The notes under the pieces are model-generated. The model was given only the letters and a program-made list of their open reading frames with translations. It made no database searches and was not told the DNA's origin. From assembly GCA_010093515.1 (NCBI GenBank), contig MU001679.1, forward strand, positions 513,474 to 577,473: a stretch of DNA of 64,000 nt. Reading direction: 5' to 3'. Positions 24,601 through 36,047 of this stretch are shown one piece after another. Positions within the stretch are counted from its first letter, which is position 1. The number at the start of each line of letters is the position of its first letter. The translations under genes were made by a program, and so were the position numbers. This stretch comes from Lineolata rhizophorae. Taxonomy: Eukaryota; Ascomycota; Dothideomycetes; Lineolatales; Lineolataceae.

Positions 24601-27600
24601 CAGTCGGCCGGATTTTCGAAGCACTTGAGGCCGTAAAGATCGTAGAGGACTTGCGAGAGCTCGATGACTAAATCCGAATTGATGTAATCGCCGTTTTGCA
24701 AAAGGTCGTTTTTCATCATCTTTAGGAAGGCCTTGTTGGAGGCGTGACAGAAAGACCTCATACCGGCAGCGTTGTGCACTGCGCGGAGGTACTCCAGTCG
24801 GTCCTCGTCAGGCGATTCGAACCGCTCGTGATTCTGAGAAATTGCATCCTTCAAAAGAAGGTACTGGAGCATCCACAGCCGGATTTGAATGTCCTTGAAC
24901 TTGCCTGCTGCTACTCCGTAAGAGGGGTTAGCTTGTGACGCCAGCATTCCAGCCCCCCCTTGACCGACTCTTGCCATGTCCTCGTAGACATTAAAAGTAT
25001 GTAAGAGGATCGAGAGACTAGCGAGAGCACCTATGGAGGACTTGAGGTGACTCGCATCTATCATGTCGAAGGCGTCATGTTCCGACTTTGCCATATCCAA
25101 GACTCGAAGGAGCATTTCGTCGATGATCTTAAGCCAGCGTAAAAGTGACAGTCGCCGTTGTTGTTGTGGTAATATTCGGTACGACTGACTCTTGAATTCT
25201 TTGACCAGCGTCTCGATGCTACGAAGATAGCACGATACTATCTTGGGCGGATAGCCAATCGCATCGTAAGCCTCGCGCAGGCGTTGCCAGAGAGAGAGGC
25301 GTAAGGTCACGTTCGCGCTTTGGAGAAACTTCGTCATTTCATATAGAGGGGATACCTTGTTCCGAATCAAAGCGGTCTCCTCGGATTCGTTCGCAATTAC
25401 CTCCTTATAGCCCGGATCGACATGATCAGCGCCATCCACCTCCATTACTCCATCCTCTCCGTCAGCGTTATGTTCTTCTATATCCGGTAGCGGAGGGGGT
25501 TCCAAGATCGGCTCGATACTGTTGATAACCGCAACCGGGTCATGTTCGTCATGCTCGAACACCCTTGTAAAGAAATCCTTCGTCCTGATGCGCGAGAGCT
25601 CACGATCGACAGCATCAACCGATAGCTCTGGCATGATAGCATTGTTCTGAACAAGTATCGTCGGCTTGCCTACCGCTTCGAATACATGTCGCAACTCAGC
25701 CATACACTGCAGTACGTGTGCCTGCGACACGCTTTCGCACACGTTGATATGGAATACTGACGCCCAAATGTGTCGGAGCCCTAGGTGATCAATAGTGACA
25801 AGTTGATGGCCACTGTGGTGGAGGTTGACAGCCTCGCGAGCAAGGCGAGCCCAACGCTCGAGGCGCTCGCGCTGGAGAGTCTGAGTTTCTGCGTCAACTC
25901 CAGAACCGGGATGCTTGATAAGAGAATAAACATCTAGATGAAGCTCGAAGAGTGTTTGGACCATGTCGATCGTGGCCTCGTCATCAGGGGCGGGGTTGAA
26001 GGGCTTGCCTGAGGCATTTTCCTTGAGAGCTTTCTTATCGACAGCGGCGATCTGGCTAACCAGTTGTTGATAGATATATTCGTCCATACGGACCGTGATT
26101 TGTACAACAATGCGCTTCAAATCCTCAGACCAGTGGTGATATAGGTAGCTAGACGTGTTCTTTAGCCCGGGAAATGCGCCTCGACGGAGCAGACATGCGA
26201 CCCATTCCCACGCAACCTCACTACTCGCCATCCACTGTTCATTGACCCACTTAAGCCATCGGCCGAGTCCTTTACTCTCTGGAAAATTCACTTTTGCGTC
26301 CGGCGGCGAAGTTGCAGCCTTGGCATGCGCTAGTACTGCGTTCAGGCTAGCTTCTTTGGAGGTCCCTCCTAGTTGATCCAGAGTTTGATCACCAGCGCTC
26401 AGAAGGATGCCAGCTGCCTCAGGCGGACAGTTCCGGAGTATCGAGTCAAGATCTCGCACAGCGGCACGCCACTCGTCACGCTCTGCACTTGCACTACTAT
26501 CCTCGTCTACGTCTTCCGCGGCAAGCGAATCACGTAGTGTCTGTGGCGAGCGAGGTATAGGAATATGTAGTCGCGAGAATAGCTTTTCCGTGACTTCGAA
26601 CAGCCACGCATCGGCCTGAATGTAGCCCTGCATCTGGTCTTCAATTTGTCTGGCGAGTTCAAGAGCTGCTGCATCGGCAGCGCTGCTGCCACCTTCAGCA
26701 ATAGACTCCCGAGCTCGGATCCGCTTGCTACGCGCGCGACCGCCCTCCGCTGTTTCTGGGAGGCCGGCAGACTCGGTGGATCGCTTTCGCGACGTTACAC
26801 TGGATTGTGACTCCATGGGCGGAGCACTACCGTTGGTATCTTTTGGTGACGTCTTGTCGTCTGCCTCCGCTTGAGTATCTTTCGGATTGGTTTGACCAGA
26901 CTCGGAATCCGGTTTCCCCTCCGAAGGTGCTGCGATCACAACTCCTTCGACTTCCTCCCTGATCTCTTCGGTATCCTCTTCCTCTCCTGCGAGTGGAGCC
27001 TGGATCTCCACACCTACGCCCGGACCTTCGTCTTTATAACCGCTCTGCTCCCCAATCACCTGCTGTCTGATCACCTCCCCTACCGCGGTCCAATCGCGCG
27101 AGGTACTATTCAGCACCACCTTAGTTGGCACATTCCCCAGCGTCTTCGGATCAGCTTTCAGATCCACATGGGATGGTGGTTTCGGCAAAGCGGGATACGG
27201 ATCCAATCGCTTCTTAATCGCTTTGCTCAGCTGTTTCCTCTGCAGCCCTGACAGCGGAGCTTGCATCATGGATAAATCGTCGCGTAATTGCTGCGCAAGC
27301 TCGCGTAGTTGATAGGCGGCAAATCCTTCCTCTAACCCTGGAAGTCGTAGTATGGACTCGATACTTTCATCGTCACCGTCAAGCACTGCCTCAAGGCAGT
27401 AGCGCGCAATGCGCTTGGAGCCCGCGACGGATGCGACAACTGATGCGCGCCCCCAAAGGTCGAGGTCGGAGTCATCTTTATCGAGGGCTTCGGCGAAGGA
27501 GCGTAAGGGACCATCGGCGGCGACAGAGAGATGCGAGGGAGTTATTGCAGTCGAAGGCGCAGTCTTGTTCTCGTGCTGCCGTAGCTTCGACATATGTTCT

Positions 27601-28105
27601 TGGAGCCGGTGTTGTAGCTGATCCAGCATGAACTGGCCATGGTTCTTGTATGACAGATGCAGGATCTGCGGCAACGTGTTTGGCGCGCTCTCCCCTCCAA
27701 TACCCGCTGCTGTTCCACCTCCGACTGCTCCACTCTGAACATCGTCTACCGGTAGGAAATCATAGTCAACGGCGGTGCTCTCATATAGCTCAGCGCGCCG
27801 GTATTCAGATTGGGACTCCGGGTATTTGAAGATTTCAGATTCAAAGAGGGCGTTGTACGCCTCGGCGGCTTTGGGATATGAGGCAGGACCTTCGGCGTGA
27901 AGCTTGAGGGCGGTCTGGTAGAGCTTGAGGGCTTCTTCAATTTGAATCTCCTTGGTATCATCAACTTCGGAGTCGGAATCGTTGTCGGACTCAATGTTGA
28001 TGGCGTGGAAGGCCGACTACAGATCCACGGAAGGGTTCTAATTAGCCGTCGAAAATACTGTCTTCAAAGTGTCATCTTTGGTGGGAAATGGTAGGAAGTT
28101 ACCAT
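21626..28105 (-). CDS. hir3: Histone transcription regulator 3 homologue (HIR complex subunit)
   Basis: Three coding exons: 28105-28103 (the ATG alone), 28016-22968 and 22909-21626, for about 2,111 residues, a normal size for fungal Hir3. The first join gives M-SAFHAINIESDNDSDSEVDD, followed by TKEIQIEEALKLYQTALKLH, the conserved Hir3 start, and an alpha-helical TPR-like N-terminus (AYNALFESEIFKYPES). The long middle is helical scaffold sequence. The last exon ends in Gln-rich and then strongly acidic low-complexity segments, as expected for a histone chaperone partner. Hir3 (CABIN1 in animals) scaffolds the HIR complex, which deposits H3-H4 outside replication and represses histone genes in the nucleus. 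It shares its upstream region with the ChAPs gene. Confidence 0.92.
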
Positions 28106-28569
28106 GCCGAAAAGGTTCCCGGTCACCGACCACAAATTGAAAAAAAAGGAAGCAGGGAGAAGGTACAGAGCTGCCGGCGCGCAGCACAAGTCGTGGCGGC
28201 GCAAACGGCAGGGCAGATGGGGCTTTGAAGATGAAGCATCCGCAAAGACACGGCTTGTCGCGTGTAGGTAAAGCTCCCCGATTGCCGATGCGAACGAGCC
28301 GCATGAGCTGGCGCGTACCTAGTGTTGACCGCCTTCGGGCCGACATGTGCTCCGGCACATTTCAAATGCGTCGCCCAATAAGCCGCCGCCCTTGCAAGTT
28401 GCACATCTCGTTCCTTGCTCTGGATCTCTATGGATATTTGCGGCCCGCGCTCCCCGTTCGTCTTTCGCATACGCCCAGCGTCCCGGAGGTGGTAGCTACC
28501 ATTTGTGCGCGTTCATACGGTGCCAGTTCCCGTCACCTCTGGGTAGCCCTACGACCACCTCCGACGACG
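28106..28569. promoter_or_regulatory. Divergent promoter region between hir3 and the ChAPs gene
   Basis: 464 bp separate the two start codons, which face away from each other, so both promoters and 5' leaders must be here. A run of A residues lies at about 28139-28147. No specific factor site was identified. Confidence 0.6.
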
Positions 28570-31183
28570 ATGCTAGCCCCAGCCATTCCCGAGTATGTCT
28601 AACTCCTTTTCCAGTCTTAGGGCGGTTATAGTTCTAGGTCTCATGAGTCACATTAGTGGCAATTCATGCGTTTGCTTTATTTTCTTTATCGGTTCTTTGA
28701 GGCATCTTAGCGTCGGTGTATTACGTTGAATTGTTCCGCACCTGCCGCAATGCGCCTCAACACCCCACTTTCTTCTTAGTGCTTCGACGCTGATGTCAAT
28801 TGCTTTGCAGAATCTACGAGGAAGAACTCCATACCGCCGTCGACGCGCGCACCGATTGCCTCCAAGCATGTCGTGAAACCGGCCCGCCGGATCTTGTCCA
28901 CCTGGTCAAGCAACCGATCAAATCGCAGACTAAGCAGGTTCGTGGTCACCGTAAAACAAGCTTCCGTTTTCTTCGCGTGTCGAGGGCAGATTGATACTGA
29001 AGTAGGATATTCTTCTGGATAAGAAGGTTGGAGTATACCATCATGTCACGGGAGTGGACGCGTCGTCATCGGCCAGCCTGGCCGCTTACATCAACACTCT
29101 GACCTATACGCCCGGCGACAAGTCCCACAAGGTCGTGTCTGGCCTCTACTGGTATGGCGTATAGCTCTTTATTCGGTGGCAAGCTAGTTAGAATACTAAC
29201 AAGCGTAGCTGCTACAATGCCTTCTCACGGCTCGACATGCGCGTACATGTCACCATCCCCGGCAGCGTGGAGAGCTATTGTATTGACGAACGCGGCGACA
29301 AGCGCATCGCGACCGAGGAGCTCTGGCTCGAAACCTACCTTTGTAGTGTGCTGCGCGCCTATTCATATGCCGACAATGGCTCTGGCGACGAGATCCGGAA
29401 GGTGCCGGGTATGCGCCGCTTCAATCCAATTACAAGTACCGAGTCAGAACACAAGTTCCTCGAAGCGGCCGAACGTCTTTTCTTCAACGGCTGGCAACTA
29501 GGCTCCGATCCGGAGGTTCAGGTGCCGAACCTCGTTTCCAACCACCTCGCATCCGGCATTCTAAAATACATACACACGACGGGTCGCTATGCCTCGGGCA
29601 TCAACCTTTTTGAGAAGCTACGCACGCGCGATCCAGAAATATCGTCTCTCCTTGCCACTGTCTACATCAATGCGGACGAGGAAGTCAAGGCCGTGCAGCT
29701 TCTACACGAGGCTATCCAGGAACTACCCATGGACTACTCGCTCTTGACTTGCCAGGCCGACTTTGTCAATTCCAAGGGCCGAGCGGACCTCGCGCTTGAG
29801 GTGGCCAAGCGCGCCGTCGTTAGCGCGCCGTCTGAGTTTGGTACTTGGGCGAAATTGACCGAGATCTACATCGGCCTCGAGGAATGGGAACTTGCGCTGC
29901 TGACTCTTAACTCGTGCCCCATGTTTACCTACCAGGACAAGGACGCGCCGCGGATGCCCGAGCCCTTGCGCGTCTTCCTTCCCGTCATGCCGGAGACGGT
30001 ATGCGACGAGATCGACAATAGTCCGGACACACCCGACACTGCTGAGTTGGTCCATCCGACCCTGCGCAAGCTCCACGCAGCAGCTTTTCGCGGCACGTTT
30101 GCCAAGGCGTACGCGCTACTCACGGAAATTGCTAAGACGATTGGGTGGGATACGTTGCTCAAAATTAGGAGTCAGGTGTTTGTCATGGAGGAGGAGTATA
30201 AAAGCGAGAGGCGGGTGCATGGTCCTACGTCGGGAACGGGTGGGCATAGCGCGAATGCGAGCACGACGGTTCTGAGAGGGACGCCAGAGCCTAGGCTTAA
30301 TGGAGGACATGGGGAAGAAGACGAAGGTTCTGGTGTGGAGGAGGGTAGCGAGGAGGATGGCGAGGCAGACAGGAGCGGGCCGGTGGCAGGAGATGCGTCG
30401 AGCTCGATGACGGCGGTGGCGGATGCCGGACATGACCAGCAGCCATTGGAGAAGCCGGCAGTGACAGTAAAGTCGGAGGAAGTAAAAGCTGGGGGTAGTG
30501 AGGAGGTATACCTTGTGGACGACTCTATTCGTCGGCGTTCCAATGCTAACCGTAGCTCTTTTAGCCCGCGGACCCATCCCACACCACCTTCACCGAGTTC
30601 CGCAACAAGCGCCTTTGCGAGCGCTGGCTTGACAACCTCTTTATGGTCCTGTACGAGGATCTACGCGTTTATACTATCTGGCGCACCGAGATGGCGCAGT
30701 ACCGCGCCCAGCAGATGCAGTACAAGAAGTCCGCAGACGAGTGGGAGATCCTCGGCGAACTCGCGGATCGCCTGCACCACGCTGATGAAGCAGTCGAGGC
30801 CTACCAAGCGTGTCTCATGCAGCGCTTCTCTACTAAGGCTATGCGTGGTGTGCTCAAAGCGTACGAGCGTAAGGGTGACGTCAGGCACATTCTAGGCGCC
30901 CTTATTAGGCTTGTTACGTGGCAGTATCGGTGGTATTCCGAGGTCTGTAACCTTCCTTACTACGGTATAAGCGGCGGTCCATTATAGAATTTAGTACTAA
31001 CGGTTCGACTACTAGTTTTCCCCGGAGCTTCTTTACACGATTCGCCGCCTTATCGAGGAGGAAGGCGCTGTCAAAGTGCGCTCCATCATTCAGGGCACCA
31101 GCATGCCCCAGCATGTCCAAGACCTGACGCACCAGTACGCGTCGCTCTGCGCTGCGTTCCGGAGCAGTGGTAGCGATGTGTAA
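28570..31183 (+). CDS. bud7: Chs5-Arf1-binding protein (ChAPs family, Chs6/Bud7/Bch1-like)
   Basis: Six exons: 28570-28592, 28811-28937, 29006-29151, 29209-30505, 30565-30942 and 31016-31183; 712 residues. Landmarks are IYEEELHTAVDARTDCLQAC, KVGVYHHVTGVDASSSASLA, CCYNAFSRLDMRVHVTIPGS and FLEAAERLFFNGWQLGSDPE, followed by TPR repeats (LLHEAIQELPMDYSLLTCQA), a disordered acidic insert (~residues 425-482), and the C-terminal segment WLDNLFMVLYEDLRVYTIWR, AQYRAQQMQYKKSADEWEIL. ChAPs proteins form the exomer coat with Chs5 and carry cargo such as chitin synthase from the trans-Golgi to the surface. Filamentous fungi usually have a single ChAPs gene, so this one should serve all exomer functions. 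The donor at 30943 (GTCTGT) is weak but the join is well supported by family similarity. Confidence 0.9.
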
Positions 31184-31749
31184 CGGGGGGCGAGCAAGTT
31201 TGATAGACAAGTAGTTAGGTTAACTAGTTGAGCGAGCGAGGTAAAAGAGTGCACTTGAGCAGGAGTGCAAAGTCCTTCTCTGTGTGGCTTCACGTGTTTG
31301 TCGTTTAGTTTTTGTAGCACCTTGGGCAGAGCGGAGCATTTTGCTGTCTTTTTATGTGTTTGCCATGCCGGGATTGTGGGCGCGGATTCGGTCGGACGGC
31401 TTAGGATAAAGAGTTTGTAATGGTTTTCTTTGACCTGTCGGATACCTTTGTAGCGAAAATTCGAGAGCTTGGAATGATTCACGCATCTTGCTGCTCCTCT
31501 TAATTCTAAGACCTGCAAGTTTATTGTCAATTTCAAAGCGAGCCATCGTCACGTATGATTTTCGCATAGTTCGACTGAAGACGGTTTGAATTTTTCATTT
31601 ATCCTGCCATAATCGCCGCCCTAGAAATCTGGAAACCCAGGCAGACAAAATGCAGTCGCAGAGTTGGATACCACCCTTCTTTACCAGCCCCGCACAGCCG
31701 CCGCCGCAATAAAAGCTCCACTAGTATAACCTTCCACCACGCTCCCCGT

Positions 31750-32599
31750 TCACCGATAGGACTTCTGGTACCGGGCGCGCGCACCGGGACCGCCGAACTT
31801 CTTGGGCTCGCAGCGGCGATTATCGGCGACAAGGAGGGTACGGTCGTAGGCGACAAGAGCTTGCTTAAGCTGGTTCTTAGAATGCTCATCGACGTACTTC
31901 TGATAGTAGGCGATCTATTATTTGGGTCTTCGGTCAGCGTCGCGGTCTCCTTCGGTTTATCTGACTGCTGGCTATCGGCGTTTGATGGGAGAAGCGGATA
32001 CGTACGATGGACTTCGCGATGGCTTGGCGGATAGCGTAAACTTGGGAGGTGTGACCACCACCGGACACCCGGACGCGGATGTCGACATTTGCTGAATGAG
32101 GATCCCACATATTAGCATTTTCCTCCTCGTGCTCGATGATTGAGCCTCCATTCATCCAATCCATCTATGTGTTCCACCTCTTCCCTACAACCCGTTAAGA
32201 CCTTCCCTAAACATCCTACACCATCCATTTCTTCCGGAGACGAATGAAACGAGGCAAGCTTAGCACGCACCGAACTTATCGAGGCCGAGAATCAGGATGG
32301 GCTCGTAAACCTTGAAGCGCAGAACCTGCGGCTCTGTCAAGGCGAGCGGCTTGCCGTTCACCTTGACCAGGCCCTTGCCCTGCTTGCAGTGCGCGACAGC
32401 TGCGATAGAAAAGCGTGTTAGATGCTGTTACTTCCAGCCTTCTCTGAGGACATTGGCGCCTCACCAGTCGCGGTCTTCTTCTTGCCGAACTGTATCGTTA
32501 TCGGGTGGAGTCGTCAGTACAACATTTCCGTCGCGACATCTGGACTTCTACTCAACAAGGAGGGAGACGCACGCATTGCACACTCTGCACGGAAGCCAT
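31750..32599 (-). CDS. rps16: 40S ribosomal protein S16 (uS9)
   Basis: Five exons: 32599-32573, 32489-32465, 32399-32271, 32091-32006 and 31914-31750, giving 143 residues, exactly the yeast length. The first two exons are only 27 and 25 bases and together encode [17 protein letters not shown]. Later landmarks are [60 protein letters not shown] and the invariant end [15 protein letters not shown]. uS9 lies in the head of the small subunit and its C-terminal Arg contacts P-site tRNA; that Arg is present. Intron-rich 5' ends are normal for fungal ribosomal protein genes. Confidence 0.95.
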
Positions 32600-33311
32600 G
32601 TTGGGCGAGTGTGCGGGGAGAGGGGGAAGTTGCGGGAGCGGAGGCGGCAAGATTCGTCGATGTTCGCGGTCGTCGGCTGGCAAGGTAGACCTCAAATTGC
32701 CGGCGGGCGGATCGTGGTGTGCGATTTCTCGCTTCGCGTTTCGGGTTTAGCGCAAGCCAGTTCTGCAGCAAGTAGCGGCACCCACGGTGCGCTCCGGACT
32801 ACAGGAGAATGTATTTCCCCGAATAATAGTCACAACGGCTTCTGATTGGCTGGAAATTACTGGAATTGGACATCCACCATTGATGAATACGTGCAAAGCA
32901 CGCATAAAACCTGACGGAATATGTAGTTTCTAGGTCATCTTAGGGACGTTGTCGTGACGGTTACCAATCTCAACGACATTATTTCTATAGTGTATTTGTG
33001 TAAAGATTTTCTAGTCAGTCAATGCCATCAATATTGCCGAGAAAGACCAAAATATCTTTTAATTGAAACGGCGCTAAGGTTCTGTGGCTAAAGGGCTTGC
33101 AGAATTGATTGCATCAATATTTCGATCAGAACTTAGGAAAGATCAGATTCTCATTGCCTTATCAAGCTTCCTAGTACTTGCTCCATTGCAAACCATCCAT
33201 TTCTCATTCTCACTTCATGGCACCTAGAAAGAAATAAACGAAGAGTAAAAGCGAGGAAGCTAGCTCAGCGCCAAGCTATCCGCAAGCCTTTGCTGCCAAT
33301 CTTAACCCAAT
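32600..33311. other. Intergenic region between rps16 and the repeat precursor
   Basis: About 700 bp. The right part is AT-rich. It should contain the rps16 promoter (left side) and the 3' end of the precursor gene (right side). No gene recognised. Confidence 0.5.
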
Positions 33312-33934
33312 CTACCACTCAATGGTAAGCTTGTAAGCCTCATCAGCCTCAGTCTCCTGAAGGTCCCTCTTCCACTCAATGGACAACTTGTAAGCCTCAT
33401 CCTCATTTTGGGCCTCCTCGCGCTTAGCAACAGTCTCCTCGACATCCCTCTTCCACTCGATGGTGAGCTTATAAGCTTCATCCTCCTCCTGTTCGACGGC
33501 GCGGCGGTCGACAGTGTCATGCTCGCATCCGGTGAGATCGCACTCGAGGCTGAATTTGTAGGCGGTATCAGCCGTCTCGGCCGCACGCTTCGCGATGGGC
33601 CTAGAGCCGTAGATGCGAGCAATGCCGCCCGTGGCCGTGCAGATGGTGTGGCTGGCATCCTCGGGGTCAGTGCGGCACGCGTCCTCGCTGTTGGAGTTGA
33701 TAACCGGGTGGATGGTCGGGAACGAGCAAGTCAGCGAGGTGGTGCTGTCGTACTCGCAACCTTCGGGGAGGTTGGAGCGCCTCATGTTGGTGGGAGGAGC
33801 CACTGTGGAATGTTAATTGACTTTATGGCAAAGTGGTTGAGCAAAGGAGAGAAGTGCATACCGCTGGTCGGAGCGGCTAGGACAAGAGTGGCCAGGAGAG
33901 GCATGGCGGTGAAGATAGAAGCCCTGAACTGCAT
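33312..33934 (-). CDS. Candidate dikaritin-type RiPP precursor (secreted, Kex2-processed repeat protein)
   Basis: Two exons, 33934-33862 and 33802-33312 (GTATGC donor, CACAG acceptor), 187 residues. Residues 1-20 are a clear signal peptide ending LATLVLA before APTS. Residues ~26-95 form a segment with four Cys and no repeats. From residue 96 the protein is built of repeats bounded by dibasic Kex2-type sites: KR 96-97, RR 124-125, KR 142-143, KR 151-152 and KR 169-170. Four repeats carry a Tyr-led core: YKFSLEC at 106-112, YKLTIEW at 135-141, YKLSIEW at 162-168 and YKLTIEW at 181-187. The last three are each preceded by DEA, two are directly followed by KR, and the final copy ends at the stop codon. 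This is the layout of ustiloxin, phomopsin and asperipin precursors. A UstYa gene lies 2.1 kb away, divergent. Alternative readings are an alpha-type mating pheromone precursor or another Kex2-processed repeat protein. Confidence 0.78.
33315..33560 (-). repeat. Core-peptide repeats of the RiPP precursor
   Basis: Four imperfect in-frame repeats inside the precursor gene. Core heptapeptides lie at 33560-33540 (degenerate copy ending in Cys), 33473-33453, 33392-33372 and 33335-33315. The last three share the pattern D-E-A-Y-K-L-[ST]-I-E-W. Spacers between them are acidic and rich in Glu and Gln. Confidence 0.85.
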
Positions 33935-34090
33935 TTTGACGGTTGGTTTTGGAGCGTCTAAATGAACTTTATGTGAAAGTAGTTTGCAAAGAGTGTTGAT
34001 GCTAAAGATTTGGGGAAGGCGTTTGCTTGTAAACTGTGGATGATCGATGCTGCTGGTTGTGGATGGTCCTTCTGGAGGGACAAGATCGCC

Positions 34091-34104
34091 CTTCTTATAC
34101 CAAT
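34091..34104 (-). promoter_or_regulatory. TATA-like element with adjacent CCAAT motif, precursor gene
   Basis: On the minus strand the sequence reads ATTGGTATAAGAAG, that is, an inverted CCAAT box immediately upstream of a TATA-like element, about 160 bases before the precursor ATG. The position fits a core promoter followed by a 5' leader. Inferred from motif and distance only. Confidence 0.4.
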
Positions 34105-35966
34105 CGGTCTGGTAGATTTCGGTGTTGTCCTCTTCCTCAATGGCACCTTCCTTTCCTTCACCTCCTCATTCTAGGTCCTCTCAATATCTTCGGGCGTCCA
34201 GAGTTCTCGTAAACTCTATGGACTGAAAGCTCGAAGGATTGCAAATACGAAGGCCGAGGCATGGAACGTCACAGCCGAGCTCGACGGGCAGCAACATCCG
34301 GAAGGTGGCCAGTTAACTAGCAACAGCATCAGAATTACTCCGTATGGATATCTACAGTCTCGCCCGAAGTTCTGGGAAACCAGTGCAGGAATTTGCGATC
34401 AAAAATAGCTGCATATCCCGAATTAGGCAGCTGACACGAAGCGGTCTAGAGAATGCGAGGCATCCGAGGTAGGATAGACATGGTGATAGTCCGAGGGTGT
34501 AACGATGAAGCCATTGGCTTGCGGGGAACTTGCGGAGATTGCAAGTAGGGGCAATGTGTTGTCGGAAAGCGATGGAAACTTGTGCATCGCCATAATCAGA
34601 GGAATTGGTTTAAGCGCATTAGATATAACTTGGGGGACAGGTTTATGAGGTTTGGAGTGCTGTGGTTGGTAGCTTTGCGAGCCACGTGGTTGGTAGCTGA
34701 AGTTGAAGCCCAGTCTCCGTCGAGATCGGTTTCCGACAAGCATTGTGGTGTACCGGCTAAGCCGGCGAGCCCGGCTTGGCGATCCACAGATCTCACCTAG
34801 ATACTATGGCGTAGGATTGCGGCCACATTAGATGCTGACATTTAATCTAATTGGAACCAGCCGAGTCCAAACTGTATTGAAATGCTCGTTTCGATTCTTC
34901 GCATTGTTTTCTCTACCTACGCTGCGCCTCCATCCCCTACGCGCATCCCAGTTAAAAATAAACGAATAGCAGGTTAACGGTGCACTTCGGGGATTCTCAG
35001 CATTTCAGGAGACAGACGGAATTCCGTCATGTCGTCACCCGGCCCTGATTCATCGAATTATCCCACAGGTCGACCGTGACCGTTGCAGATGTTACAACGA
35101 ATCTATAAATAAATTTTTGTTGTCGAATCCTTTCGGGGCTTCCACTGAAAGTTTGCGTTTTGGTTTTAAGGTTAAAATTAAACGATTCCTTGTTGTTCCA
35201 CCTCAGGCCTTAACAAAACTTTAATGCGTTGTCCCCTTAGAATGCTCGGGAGTATATAGTCCTGAGAGTTGTCAATGTTAATCTTCCGCCCAATTAGTGC
35301 TATAGTTCAACTCTCAATGAGCAAATGTAGATAGTCTGCAGGATAGCCAAAGCGTAGGATCGTGCGGTGTTTTGTGATACCTTCTCTATACGCAAAGCTC
35401 GGGCACTGAACATACGGAGGCCGAGGGTAAAGTCGATTACAGGCGCCACCTTTCCGGCATGTCAAAAATTACAAGGCTGACTCGCCGGCAAGTCTGCTTC
35501 TAGAATCGTCCTCTCCAGCTAAGGCTGATCTCCCCTGTTAGCGCACATTAAACCTTCTCAGACGGATTAAATTGCATACGAGTTTCCCGCATTCTGACAC
35601 GTGCTCTCCGTCGGGACGGATACTAACCTTAAACCTCCACGCGACCTTCCCGATCCCGAATTCCAGGTTCAGGTAGCGGATTAATTCGGCAAGACTGTTC
35701 GTATTCAACGTTTATCGGGGTTTTCGTATTTCTACTTGGCTGCATGGAAGGATTCGGTCAGCGCCGCAATTCTCTGAGACACCCAACCTCTTGAACGTTA
35801 GAATATCGACGGACTCGGAATGCGCTCACTCAAAACAGCTGCTGGTCGCACATCGGCCGGTCGTATTCTAGTCCCAGTTGATTAAGACCACATTGTGATA
35901 CAAGGACGTTACCTTTGTGATTTTTTTAAAATCGGAACTCACCGACATTTCGGTGACTCCGCCATT

Positions 35967-35981
35967 CCAATAGATATATAT
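35967..35981 (+). promoter_or_regulatory. CCAAT plus TATA-like element, UstYa gene
   Basis: The plus strand reads CCAATAGATATATAT ending about 67 bases before the UstYa start codon. The spacing fits a TATA box with a short leader. The same CCAAT-TATA arrangement is found ahead of the divergent precursor. Confidence 0.45.
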
Positions 35982-36047
35982 GTGAGCTGGCCCACCTGAC
36001 GCGCTCATTGGAATAGCCCCCGTCGCGGAATTCAGCAAGTTGTCATC

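Larger units (their letters stand above)
33935..36047. other. Non-coding spacer between the precursor and UstYa genes
   Basis: About 2.1 kb, AT-rich, with no credible gene. It should hold both promoters of the divergent precursor/UstYa pair. A minus-strand ORF at 34423-34743 has a weak hydrophobic stretch but no further support. CCAAT and TATA-like elements occur near each end. Confidence 0.55.

Noticed and set aside
33312-33934. Alpha-type mating pheromone precursor as the identity of the repeat gene
   Set aside because: Kex2-type repeats fit, but the cores lack the W-C...C-W or GQ patterns of filamentous ascomycete pheromones, spacers lack regular X-Ala/X-Pro dipeptides, and a UstYa gene lies next door. 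Kept only as an alternative.
34423-34743. 106-codon minus-strand ORF between the RiPP precursor and UstYa genes, possible small secreted protein
   Set aside because: Hydrophobic stretch is weak and not at the N-terminus of a good start; no repeat or dibasic sites; no splice-supported extension.
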